33,546 bases of DNA. Origin: Nanohaloarchaea archaeon B1-Br10_U2g1 (GTDB taxonomy: Archaea > Nanohalarchaeota > Nanosalinia > Nanosalinales > Nanosalinaceae). Each line of letters begins with the position of its first letter. Within the stretch, counting starts at the first letter, position 1. Of this stretch, positions 26,290 through 33,546 are shown one piece after another. The stretch spans positions 1 through 33,546 of the forward strand of contig LKMN01000008.1 in NCBI GenBank assembly GCA_001563875.1, written 5' to 3'. The notes below the pieces were generated by a model, which was not told the origin of the DNA, made no database searches, and saw only the letters and a program-made list of their open reading frames with translations. Both the position numbers and the translations under genes were made by a program.

Positions 26290-26688
26290 ATGGAGGATCC
26301 AAGAGTAGAGGATGCGGTAAGATACCATCAGGCTATATACGGTGAGAAACCGCCTACAACTCTTAAGGAATCACGCAGAGAAAAATCGGAAGAGAGCCCA
26401 AGCCATCCTGTAGAATCTATTCTTGAGGATGCTGAATTAGCTGTTGCCGGATATCTTGAAGAGAAACCGGTTCGAGCTGATGGAGGAACAACTATGGAGG
26501 ATGTAGATCATGAACCGCCGTATGAAGGAGTTCAAAGAAGCCTTGAAAGAGGTTACAGCACCGAAACAAAAGACAGTCCCTGTACCGATGGAGGCTATAC
26601 AAAGGCAATGCCTATAGGCGGAGCACCGAGCTACGTAAACACAAAAAGAGGGGAAGAAGAAAGCTCTATAGGCGAAATGCCTATCTAG
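26290..26688 (+). CDS. Unknown acidic, probably disordered protein
   Basis: 132 aa, no family recognised. Residues 1-20 (EDPRVEDAVRYHQAIYGEK) may form a helix. Residues 25-50 contain another helix-prone patch (PVESILEDAELAVAGYLEEK). The rest is rich in Gly, Pro, Ser, Glu and Thr without hydrophobic core, with one Cys and the repeated short motif MPI (AMPIGG and GEMPI at the end). It has a good ribosome site (AGAGGTG) and its own start, and ends about 60 nt before the aromatic amino acid operon. It lacks a signal peptide or membrane helix. Confidence 0.6.
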   Translation: MEDPRVEDAVRYHQAIYGEKPPTTLKESRREKSEESPSHPVESILEDAELAVAGYLEEKPVRADGGTTMEDVDHEPPYEGVQRSLERGYSTETKDSPCTDGGYTKAMPIGGAPSYVNTKRGEEESSIGEMPI

Positions 26689-26701
26689 CATCTTTCTTTC
26701 C

Positions 26702-26733
26702 TATTTAAACGAAACGCTAATTATAACAGCGTT
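26702..26733 (+). promoter_or_regulatory. Promoter with inverted-repeat operator of the Phe/Tyr operon
   Basis: TATTTAAAC at 26702-26710 is a TATA-like box. Immediately downstream, AACGCT (26713-26718) and AGCGTT (26728-26733) form a perfect inverted repeat with a 9-nt spacer. Initiation about 25 nt from the box falls on the right half-site, so a bound regulator would block polymerase. The ATG of chorismate mutase is 19 nt after the repeat. Confidence 0.45.
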
Positions 26734-26751
26734 AGGGAAGGATAAGGATAT

Positions 26752-27009
26752 ATGGAGTTAAAGGACTACAGAGCTGAAATAGACCGGTTAAACACTGAGA
26801 TAGTTGATGCGGTCTCGAGACGGATGAATGTTGTAGAAGAGATAGGGAGTTACAAGGAAAAGAACGGTCTTGAGGTCAAAGATAACGGCCGAGAGGAGAA
26901 AGTTAAACAGCAGTTCGAAAAACTTTTTGAAAAGGAAGATTTACCGAAGGATAAAGGCCGTGAACTGGCAGAACTACTTATAGCTATGGCGGTGGACAGA
27001 CAGAGATGA
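26752..27009 (+). CDS. aroQ: Chorismate mutase, AroQ class
   Basis: 85-aa all-helical enzyme turning chorismate into prephenate. The first helix carries YRAEIDRLNTEIVDAVSRRM with the catalytic Arg and the RRM motif. GSYKEKNG holds the catalytic Lys, and the region DNGREEKV the next conserved Arg/Glu. Stand-alone monofunctional form, the usual length for the domain. First gene of a four-gene operon; its stop overlaps the prephenate dehydratase start (ATGA). Confidence 0.92.
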   Translation: MELKDYRAEIDRLNTEIVDAVSRRMNVVEEIGSYKEKNGLEVKDNGREEKVKQQFEKLFEKEDLPKDKGRELAELLIAMAVDRQR

Positions 27010-27773
27010 AAGTAGCGCTTCTGGGTCCTGAAGGAACCTATACTCATGAGGCAGCGTCAAGATACTTCGACAGCTTAGAACCTGTATTCTGTGCAACTCT
27101 GAAAGAGGTCTTTGAATCAGATACGGAGACAAAGTTTGTACCGGTTGAGAACTCTCTAGGAGGAGATGTAACAGATACCATAGACCGTTTAACAGAAAAA
27201 GATGAAACCGTGACCGGGGAAGCGAAACTGTCCATAGACCATGCACTGATCTCAGACACGAAATTTGACAGTATTGAAACTGTAAGATCTCATCCACAGG
27301 CTTTAGCCCAGTGCAGTAAAATTATAGAGGAGAATGGCTGGGAAAAAACCGAGTCAAGCTCAACAGCTCAAGCAGTGAAGGAGTTAGGCGAAAACGAAGC
27401 AGCTATAGCGTCTGAAAAAGCTGCGGAGATAAATAAAGTGTCTGTACTGAAAAAATCGGTACAGGACGAAGACTACAATACAACACGTTTCTTCGTCTTA
27501 AACGGAGAGACAGAAGATACAGAGAAGACTTCCATGGTGCTTAACCCTGGAGAGGACCGGCCCGGACTTTTACACGCAATGCTTTCATGCTTCGCAGGCC
27601 ATGGAATAAACCTGTCTCATATACAGTCAAGACCTACAAGAGAGGGTTTAGGACAGTATTACTTCTATGTTGAAGCTGAAGTAGCCAACGGAAGGTTAGA
27701 GAAAGCTGTTAAATGTCTGGAAACGTATGCTGATGTAAAGGATCTCGGAAGATACGGTGTAAAAGATCTATGA
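27006..27773 (+). CDS. pheA: Prephenate dehydratase
   Basis: 255-aa enzyme forming phenylpyruvate from prephenate. The N-terminal periplasmic-binding-like fold starts VALLGPEGTYTHEAA. The catalytic TRF motif is in NTTRFFVL (about 159-166). A C-terminal ACT domain (about 175-250) binds Phe for feedback control. Its RPGLLHAML and IQSRPTREGLGQYYFYVE match the GALV and ESRP motifs, with Gln replacing the Glu of ESRP, so feedback sensitivity may differ. Overlaps both neighbours by ATGA. Confidence 0.95.
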   Translation: MKVALLGPEGTYTHEAASRYFDSLEPVFCATLKEVFESDTETKFVPVENSLGGDVTDTIDRLTEKDETVTGEAKLSIDHALISDTKFDSIETVRSHPQALAQCSKIIEENGWEKTESSSTAQAVKELGENEAAIASEKAAEINKVSVLKKSVQDEDYNTTRFFVLNGETEDTEKTSMVLNPGEDRPGLLHAMLSCFAGHGINLSHIQSRPTREGLGQYYFYVEAEVANGRLEKAVKCLETYADVKDLGRYGVKDL

Positions 27774-28882
27774 GAGAAAGAGTTGAAAGAATAAACCTTT
27801 CTATAAGAAAAATATCTGAAAAAGCAGCTGAAAAAGACGATATAGTACGTTTCGATATAGGACAGCCTAGCTTTGGCACTCCTGAACATGTCAAGAAAGC
27901 AGCGGAACAAGGATTAGAAAACAAACAAGGCTACTCTCCAATGCTTGGCCTTCCGAGACTCCGTGAAGCAATAGCTGATGAAGAGAACGGTAAAAACGGT
28001 TTTGGACCCGAAGGAAAGTTCCTAGAGAAAGAACATGTAATGGTTACAACCGGCGGTATGGGAGCTCTTTACAGTATATTTACAGCAAGACTAGGCTCTG
28101 AAGACAAAGCCGTCTTCAACGATCCATGCTGGGGACCTTACAAGATGATTAGTGAAGTAGCAGGTAACCGTTGGAGCCAGGTAAAGTTCTGGAACAAAGA
28201 TAGAGAGCTTAGAGAAGAAGCTAAGAAAGAGATTGCAGAAGCTGAAATGGTTGTGGTAAATACTCCGGGCAACCCTACAGGATATACATTGACTAGGGAA
28301 CAAGCAAAGGAGATTGGAGAGGTAGCTGATGAAAACGATACCTTCCTAGTAAGTGACGAAGTCTACCACAGACTGGTTTACGGGGTAGAACATTACTCTC
28401 CCGCAGAGTTCTCATGTGACTCAGCAATAATCGGTTCAGCATCGAAGAACCATGCGATGACAGGATGGAGAATAGGATGGATAATAGATAAGGAGAGAAA
28501 TATTGAACAGTATGCCAAAGTCTCAAGAGCATCAACAGCATGTCCGCCAAGAATATCACAGTATGCAGCTATAGAAGCTTTAGAAAACGACTTCCACGTC
28601 CAAGAAATGAGAGAAAAGTATGAGGAAAGACGAGACCTGCTTGTAAACAGGATGAAGCAGCTTGACTGGGAGTCCGTCGCTCCTGAAGGCGCGATATATG
28701 CCTTCCCGGAGGTAGAAGAGGATTCTTGGGAATTCTGTATGGGGATGATAGATGAAGGTGTAGCAATGGTTCCTGGAGAGCCTATGGGCCCTGAAAGCGA
28801 TCAAAAAGTTAGAATCTGTTTTGGATCAACAACGAAGGAAGAGATCAACAGAGCTTTTGACATAATCGAGGATAACATATGA
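27770..28882 (+). CDS. Class I/II aminotransferase, probably aromatic
   Basis: 370-aa PLP enzyme. PLP-contacting residues are visible: NTPGNPTG (Asn168), SDEVY (Asp196, Tyr199), SASKNHAMTGWRIGW (Schiff-base Lys226, later Arg). Lying between prephenate dehydratase and prephenate dehydrogenase, it most likely transaminates phenylpyruvate and 4-hydroxyphenylpyruvate to Phe and Tyr. Family relatives also act on aspartate, so specificity is inferred from context. Overlaps both neighbours by 4 nt. Confidence 0.93.
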   Translation: MRERVERINLSIRKISEKAAEKDDIVRFDIGQPSFGTPEHVKKAAEQGLENKQGYSPMLGLPRLREAIADEENGKNGFGPEGKFLEKEHVMVTTGGMGALYSIFTARLGSEDKAVFNDPCWGPYKMISEVAGNRWSQVKFWNKDRELREEAKKEIAEAEMVVVNTPGNPTGYTLTREQAKEIGEVADENDTFLVSDEVYHRLVYGVEHYSPAEFSCDSAIIGSASKNHAMTGWRIGWIIDKERNIEQYAKVSRASTACPPRISQYAAIEALENDFHVQEMREKYEERRDLLVNRMKQLDWESVAPEGAIYAFPEVEEDSWEFCMGMIDEGVAMVPGEPMGPESDQKVRICFGSTTKEEINRAFDIIEDNI

Positions 28883-29727
28883 TAGATCAGAAAATCGCTA
28901 TAATAGGCGGAACAGGAAAGTTTGGACAGCATCTAGGGAAACGTCTTGAAGAGAATAACGAGATAAGGATATCTGGTAGAGACGCTGAAGAAGCTGAAGC
29001 TGTAGCGAGCAAATATGGCTGGAAGTCAGGAGAAAACACTGAAATAGTGAAAGAAGCTGATATAGTGATTGTTGCAGTACCTATCTCGGTTACTGTAGAG
29101 GTTATAGACAGTATAGGACCAAATATATCGGATGACACACTTCTCTGTGATATAACAAGCGTTAAACAGGAGCCTGTAGAGGCCATGGAAAAATATTCCG
29201 ACCAGGTGTTGGGGATGCATCCTATGTATGCACCTAGCAACTCTATAAAAGGCCAAAAAGTAGTTCTATGTCCTGAAAAAGGAAAGAAGTGGACGGAAAT
29301 GGAAGAGTTCTGGATAGAGAACGGTGCAGATATACATATCGTTGATCCGGAGACCCATGACAAAGCAATGTCTTTAGTACAGGGACTCATGCATTTTTCG
29401 GAGCTGGTGGTTGCTGACGTTATCAGAAAGTCTGATCTGACAGGCGAGGATTTAGAGGAGTACTCTTCACCGGTCTACCAGTTAATAACAGATCTTACTG
29501 CCAGAATGCTTAACCAGAAGTCTGGGCTTTACGGATCTATACAGAGCGAGAACCCTGAAAACGAAGATATTAGAGAAGAGTTTGTGGCTTCTGCTGAAGA
29601 TATAACAGAGCTTATAGGCGAAGAACAGTTTGACGAAAGATTTGAAGAGCTTGGAGAAGAGTTTGACTTGAAAGGTGCGCAGGAACGTACTGATAAAGTG
29701 ATTGAATTCTTATCTGAAGTTCGGTAG
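28879..29727 (+). CDS. tyrA: Prephenate dehydrogenase
   Basis: 282-aa NAD(P)-dependent enzyme that oxidatively decarboxylates prephenate to 4-hydroxyphenylpyruvate. It has an N-terminal Rossmann fold (IAIIGGTGKFGQHLGKRL), SVKQEPVEAM, and the substrate region GMHPMYAPSNS with the family's catalytic His. An all-helical dimerisation domain follows (MSLVQGLMHFSELV). It lacks a fused chorismate mutase or ACT domain. Last gene of the operon; its stop is two bases from the convergent topA stop, leaving no room for a separate terminator. Confidence 0.94.
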   Translation: MIDQKIAIIGGTGKFGQHLGKRLEENNEIRISGRDAEEAEAVASKYGWKSGENTEIVKEADIVIVAVPISVTVEVIDSIGPNISDDTLLCDITSVKQEPVEAMEKYSDQVLGMHPMYAPSNSIKGQKVVLCPEKGKKWTEMEEFWIENGADIHIVDPETHDKAMSLVQGLMHFSELVVADVIRKSDLTGEDLEEYSSPVYQLITDLTARMLNQKSGLYGSIQSENPENEDIREEFVASAEDITELIGEEQFDERFEELGEEFDLKGAQERTDKVIEFLSEVR

Positions 29728-29729
29728 TT

Positions 29730-31778
29730 CTACCAGTCGTCCTTCGTCGAGCAGTCGGGGTTTATACACATCTGATAATCTTTACCTTTCTTTCGAGCTA
29801 CATAGATGCGAGGTGTGCCGCATTCATCACAGCTTTCATCTAGATTTTTGATACTTCCATTTCTTGGAAGAGGATAGGTGTTCTCACAGTCTGGATAGTT
29901 GCTGCATCCTACAAAACGGCCTTTTTTAGTCTTAATTATTCTCAGTGTGCCGTCTTCACGGCCTTCTTCCTCACAGACCTGGCAGGGACCTAGCTGTCTT
30001 CTACGCTCTCTGTCTGCATCGATTGTTTCTACAAGTTCGGATCCGATCTCTTTCTCTTTCTCCTTAAATTCTGTAAGTATCTCTATTAGTTTGTCTTGTG
30101 CTTCATCTAGAACTTCTTCCCGCGTGTCTTTCTGTTCCTGTATCTCTTCCATCTTTTCCTCAAATTCGCGTGTCAGCTCCTCTGAAACGATTTCTCCACA
30201 GTATTCTTCAAGTGTTGAGACTATTGTAAGTCCTAGGGGAGTTACCTCGATTGGTTCGTTCTCAATATAGTTTCTTGAGTATAGACGGTCAATGGTTGAT
30301 GCTCTTGTCGCCTTCGTACCAAGATTCTTTTTTTCAAGTTTGTTTACAATTCCTGACTGGCTGTAACGGTTAGGAGGCTGTGTCTCTTTCTCTTCGATAT
30401 CGAAGTCTTCGACTTTAAGAGTTTGACCTTCCTCCATGTCTGGGAGATCTGCCTCGTCAACACGTACATAAGGCTCGTAAAGATTGTACCAGTTTCTCTC
30501 CTTTGTAATTTTCGACTTGGCTTTGAAGTCGTGGCCGTTAACCTCTAACGTAAACGTTAGAGACTGTCTTTTCGCAGGTTTACCGAATACTGCGTGGAAA
30601 CGTTTGACTATGAGATCATAGACTTTTCTCTCCTGCTTGGAAAGGTTTCCGGGAGATTCTCCTGTAGGATAGATTGCGGGGTGCGCTTCATCCTTCTTCT
30701 TACCTTGTTTTGGAGAAAGCTTCTTCTTATCAAGCACTTTCTCTGATAGTTCGGTGTACTCTTTCTGGTTTTTCAGCTTTTTCAGAATATTCTTGTATCC
30801 TAGTTTGGCAGGAAGCTTCTGAGACTCTGTACGAGGATAGGAAATCAAACCGTTTTCGTAAAGTGTTTGAGCTATCTGTTGAGTCTTTTTCGGGGAGATT
30901 CTGAACTGGCTGGACGCCTCGCTTTGTAAGCCTGTAAGGTTGAAAGGTATAGGAACGTTATGGGTATAGTTATTGACTTTTACGTTGGTTACAACGGTTT
31001 CTGTTTCGTCTTTTACTTCTGAGAATATTTTTTCAGCTTCGTCTTCGTTCCATATACGGTCTTCATCATCCTCCCACTGTGCTTGGAATTCTGAGTGGTT
31101 TAGGTAGATTTCCCAGTATGGATCCGGTTCGAAAGCCTGTATCTCACGTTCTCTATCTGCTAGAATCTTTAATGCGGGTCCCTGTACACGTCCTGTTGAA
31201 AGTGTTTTGTAGCGATCAGCTTTCCTTACTGCTTTCATAAGTGCTCGGGACACGTTTATACCGTAGTAGTAGTCAAGTACGTGTCTTGTTATGCCTGCTT
31301 CGGTCATTCCTTTGTCGAATTCGCCTAGGTTGTCGTATGCATCCTGTAGGTCTCCTGCGGTGAGTGTGGAGAACTTCATTCTGCGGATATCTTCTTCATC
31401 TGCATCTGTAATATGTCTTATGACGTTGTAGCCGATTACGCTTCCTTCTAGATCGAAGTCGCAGGCGTTAACATAGTTGTCTGCTTTTTCGAGCTGGTCT
31501 CTGAGGTTGTTGTAGTATTTTTTCATGTAGTCGGCGCTGTCGGAGGTTTCGAAAGTAGGTTTCCATTCTACGTCGAAGACAGGGTAGTCCCAGCCTCCCT
31601 CTATCTGATCTAGATTGAATATATGGCCGACAGCAGGCGCTATGATTAGTTCTCCTTCGTCTGTATCTATTACGTAGTTTTTTACTCCTCTGTTTGTTTC
31701 TATAGAATAGTTTCCGAGAGCTTGAGCTATGCGTGAAGCTACTTTAGGCTTCTCTCCTACAAGCACTGTTGTGGCCAT
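29730..31778 (-). CDS. topA: DNA topoisomerase, type IA
   Basis: 682-aa enzyme relaxing negative supercoils and decatenating DNA. The N-terminal Toprim domain has Glu9 and the acidic triad ACDFDLEGS (Asp107, Asp109, Glu111). The catalytic Tyr314 is in LISYPRTES (with Arg316). The C-terminus has two zinc-ribbon-like modules: CQVC...CSNYPDC and CDEC...CINPDC. No helicase domain, so it is not reverse gyrase, in keeping with a non-hyperthermophile. A TATA-like GTTTAAAAC lies about 28 nt before the ATG. Archaeal members are also called Topo III. Confidence 0.96.
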   Translation of the reverse strand: MATTVLVGEKPKVASRIAQALGNYSIETNRGVKNYVIDTDEGELIIAPAVGHIFNLDQIEGGWDYPVFDVEWKPTFETSDSADYMKKYYNNLRDQLEKADNYVNACDFDLEGSVIGYNVIRHITDADEEDIRRMKFSTLTAGDLQDAYDNLGEFDKGMTEAGITRHVLDYYYGINVSRALMKAVRKADRYKTLSTGRVQGPALKILADREREIQAFEPDPYWEIYLNHSEFQAQWEDDEDRIWNEDEAEKIFSEVKDETETVVTNVKVNNYTHNVPIPFNLTGLQSEASSQFRISPKKTQQIAQTLYENGLISYPRTESQKLPAKLGYKNILKKLKNQKEYTELSEKVLDKKKLSPKQGKKKDEAHPAIYPTGESPGNLSKQERKVYDLIVKRFHAVFGKPAKRQSLTFTLEVNGHDFKAKSKITKERNWYNLYEPYVRVDEADLPDMEEGQTLKVEDFDIEEKETQPPNRYSQSGIVNKLEKKNLGTKATRASTIDRLYSRNYIENEPIEVTPLGLTIVSTLEEYCGEIVSEELTREFEEKMEEIQEQKDTREEVLDEAQDKLIEILTEFKEKEKEIGSELVETIDADRERRRQLGPCQVCEEEGREDGTLRIIKTKKGRFVGCSNYPDCENTYPLPRNGSIKNLDESCDECGTPRIYVARKKGKDYQMCINPDCSTKDDW

Positions 31779-31842
31779 TACTGTTATACTAATGTCCTAG
31801 AGTTTTAAACGGCTTTTAGCTATGTATGAACTGTAGTGTTAT

Positions 31843-33087
31843 ATGAAGCAAAGTGATTTAAATGTGTCACTACAAGGTAATAATGAAGGCATGAGTTTTT
31901 CACTCGACCAGCCGATAGAAGAGATTAACACATACATAGAGACAGATATAGGCAAACAGTACGTATCTCCGCTAGAGGCGTTCAACCATGCACATAGAGA
32001 CCTATACAAGTTTATAGAGGAAAGGAACGACGGACCCCAGTCCATAACATACGGAGGGATAGCAGGAGGTAGATACGGTAAACAAGATCCTGTAACACCG
32101 AAAGAAAAAAGATACTTAGAGCGATGGGAAGATACCCGAGACAGTATAGATATAGTGACAGAGATAGATTTGGAACAGAACGGTACAAGAAAATTCTACT
32201 GGGACCTAAGAGAGGCCGATCCCGAAGGAATGGCACAACCCTTCAGTATGGCAAGGCTAAGAACCGACACAGGCGAATCCCTGGGTCTAAGGGTAGCCAG
32301 ACAGTACGAACCTGATCTACTTGAACGAGGAGGCATAATGGACTCCACCAACGTTGATCCCGAGTACACGTCCCGTCTAAGATGGTCGAACAGAGACATA
32401 AAAGAAGATGAATGGGGCTGGATACAGGAACCATACCTGTTAGCAGCCTTGGACGGGGAGGACGGTATCCATGCCAGACTTGACTCCGAGTATCCTGAAA
32501 TACCCGAACTAACACCCAGCTACCAGATAATAGACTGGGATGAAAGCCCGGGAAGAAAGTCGGAAGCAGGTAAAGACCTCTCAAACTACGATAAATCAAA
32601 GTTCGAGATGGCGTTCCTGTACGAGTGGAACGAGCCGCTTTTCGACATGGGGATGACAGATAAAGAAGCCCGGAGAATGGGTGAACACGCAGCAGCACTT
32701 CACTCGACAGGACTGATGACATTTCTGGACAGAAAGCCTGAAGAGTTCTTCGTAGTGCCTCATGAAGACGGCTACCGGATACAGCAGAAGGATCTTGAGT
32801 ACGCTATGCATACAGTCGACAGTAATAGGATAAACGGAAGAGATATGCAGGACCTTGTACACCAGACAAAAAACGGTATACGTAACTATCATTCACCTTC
32901 ATCAGGAGAGATACCGGACGTTCTCAGAACTCAGCTTACTGAAAGACCTGAAACGGTAAAAGAGTCAAGAGCTGAGCTTATGGAGGATACCGATCCCGAG
33001 ATGCGTCAGTGGATGAGAGACTGTACACCGATGAATATAGATCCTGACGTCTTCTATGATCAGGCCAAGCTACTAGAATACGAATAA
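31843..33087 (+). CDS. Unknown protein, degenerate protein-kinase-like fold suspected
   Basis: 414-aa acidic cytoplasmic protein, no signal or membrane helix. The middle reads like a kinase C-lobe. MAFLYEWNEPLFDMG (256-270) fits the hinge region. EHAAALHSTGLMTF leads into LDRKPEEFFV (295-304), resembling the catalytic loop HxDLKPxNIL with Asp296 and Lys298 kept and Asn replaced by Glu301. RIQQKDLEYA (312-321) resembles the DFG/DFE metal loop. Upstream, GGIAGGRYGK (71-80) could be a glycine-rich loop and LGLRVARQYEP (148-158) the strand where the ATP Lys would be Arg. Loss of Asn and Lys suggests a pseudokinase or an unusual phosphotransferase. TATA-like GCTTTTAG lies 25-30 nt before the ATG. 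Confidence 0.6.
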   Translation: MKQSDLNVSLQGNNEGMSFSLDQPIEEINTYIETDIGKQYVSPLEAFNHAHRDLYKFIEERNDGPQSITYGGIAGGRYGKQDPVTPKEKRYLERWEDTRDSIDIVTEIDLEQNGTRKFYWDLREADPEGMAQPFSMARLRTDTGESLGLRVARQYEPDLLERGGIMDSTNVDPEYTSRLRWSNRDIKEDEWGWIQEPYLLAALDGEDGIHARLDSEYPEIPELTPSYQIIDWDESPGRKSEAGKDLSNYDKSKFEMAFLYEWNEPLFDMGMTDKEARRMGEHAAALHSTGLMTFLDRKPEEFFVVPHEDGYRIQQKDLEYAMHTVDSNRINGRDMQDLVHQTKNGIRNYHSPSSGEIPDVLRTQLTERPETVKESRAELMEDTDPEMRQWMRDCTPMNIDPDVFYDQAKLLEYE

Positions 33088-33118
33088 AAAAGGAAATAGA
33101 AGTGTAGAGAAAAATCTT

Positions 33119-33349
33119 TTACTCTAGCACAGGATTTCTCCAGGATCCGCCAGCTATAATAGATGCTGCCACTATCAGTGCTGCTGAAAGCACTACGAAG
33201 TCTCCATCAACCGTTACGTTAGCAAGGTCTGCGCCTGTAACGACCACAAACACGGTTATGAAGAACGCGATAATCGCTAAGATTATGCTGACCGCAAATC
33301 CTAAAACCGAGTCTACTAAATCCCTGACACGAAAGTCGTCGTCTGCCAT
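33119..33349 (-). CDS. Small membrane protein, two helices
   Basis: 76 aa from the ATG at 33349, with AGGTG about ten bases upstream; an upstream in-frame TTG is less likely. A short acidic N-terminus (MADDDFRVRD) precedes two membrane helices (about 14-38 and 50-66, AVSIILAIIAFFITVFVVV and VVLSAALIVAASIIAG) joined by a short polar, Asp-containing loop. No family recognised. It follows seryl-tRNA synthetase by 35 nt on the same strand. Confidence 0.7.
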   Translation of the reverse strand: MADDDFRVRDLVDSVLGFAVSIILAIIAFFITVFVVVTGADLANVTVDGDFVVLSAALIVAASIIAGGSWRNPVLE

Positions 33350-33384
33350 TTCCAATACACCTAGAGGATTATTCTCTATCTCTA

Positions 33385-33546
33385 TTAATTAATTTCTAGG
33401 TATTCCTGTCCACCCATATACTGTTGTAGGGCTTTAGGGATCTTGATTCCTTCCTCGGTTTGGTTGTTCTCGATTATTGCGGTCATAACTCTGGAGGTTG
33501 CACAGGCCGTAGCGTTCAAGGTATGGGCCACATGGTTCTCCTCCTT
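33385..33546 (-). CDS. serS: Seryl-tRNA synthetase, C-terminal fragment
   Basis: The minus strand is open from the window edge to TAA at 33387-33385 (53 residues visible). It encodes [20 protein letters not shown], matching class II motif 3 of SerRS (HTLNGTxxATSR), with Arg of motif 3 present. Then comes the family ending [15 protein letters not shown] plus a short tail (QEYLEIN). The N-terminal coiled-coil arm and the remaining catalytic core lie outside the window. Confidence 0.93.
   Translation of the reverse strand, partial: KEENHVAHTLNATACATSRVMTAIIENNQTEEGIKIPKALQQYMGGQEYLEIN

Overview
The window looks like a chromosomal segment of a salt-adapted archaeon, most likely a small-genome DPANN lineage such as Nanohaloarchaeota (inference, moderate confidence). 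Archaeal markers are a 65-residue histone, family B DNA polymerase, Cdc48/VAT, RadB, type II methionine aminopeptidase, archaeal type IA topoisomerase and a class III (archaellin-type) pilin signal. Proteins are strongly acidic (Asp/Glu-rich linkers and tails), as in salt-in halophiles. However, the moderate GC and heavy use of AGA and ATA codons are unlike Halobacteria. Many genes have a TATA-like box about 25-30 nt before the start codon (leaderless style), while genes inside operons carry AGGTG/GGAGG-type ribosome sites.

Layout. 1-3764: bacterial-type chaperone set grpE-dnaK-dnaJ on the minus strand, with the start of another minus gene at the left edge. 3804-4755: a type IV pilin-like gene divergent from a probable winged-helix gene. 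4756-5276: a gene-free, hairpin-rich stretch whose right part (about 4950-5260) looks like a structured RNA. 5277-10669: information processing and repair, with an RNase H-fold nuclease, histone, metallophosphoesterase, PolB, a small acidic protein and an Ogg2-like glycosylase that lacks the usual catalytic Asp.

10711-15538: a complete 2-oxoacid (probably pyruvate) dehydrogenase operon, E1alpha-E1beta-E2-E3, divergent from an MFS transporter. Next, on the plus strand, come an ADP-forming acetyl-CoA synthetase, malic enzyme and methionine aminopeptidase. Together these can take malate to pyruvate, acetyl-CoA, and acetate plus ATP. 21026-22445: a membrane-anchored DsbA-like thioredoxin protein followed by an overlapping polytopic membrane protein with a buried CxxC. 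22530-25946: Cdc48/VAT with an overlapping unknown upstream gene, divergent from RadB.

25947-26289 has no standard gene, but it holds a good promoter and several short overlapping frames, including one with a poly-leucine tail. 26752-29727 is a tightly coupled Phe/Tyr operon (chorismate mutase, prephenate dehydratase, aminotransferase, prephenate dehydrogenase; each junction is a 4-nt ATGA overlap) with an inverted repeat at its promoter. It converges on topoisomerase I (29730-31778). 31843-33087 is an unknown protein that I read as a degenerate protein-kinase-like fold. The right edge holds a small membrane protein and the 3' end of seryl-tRNA synthetase.

The points I would look at first are the structured RNA at 4950-5260 (possibly an orphan TnpB-type guide RNA or a transposon relic), the kinase-like protein, the Ogg2 homologue with Asp replaced by Ser, and the frameshifted or tail-anchored microprotein at 25985-26153. 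No CRISPR array, tRNA, rRNA or intact insertion sequence was recognised.
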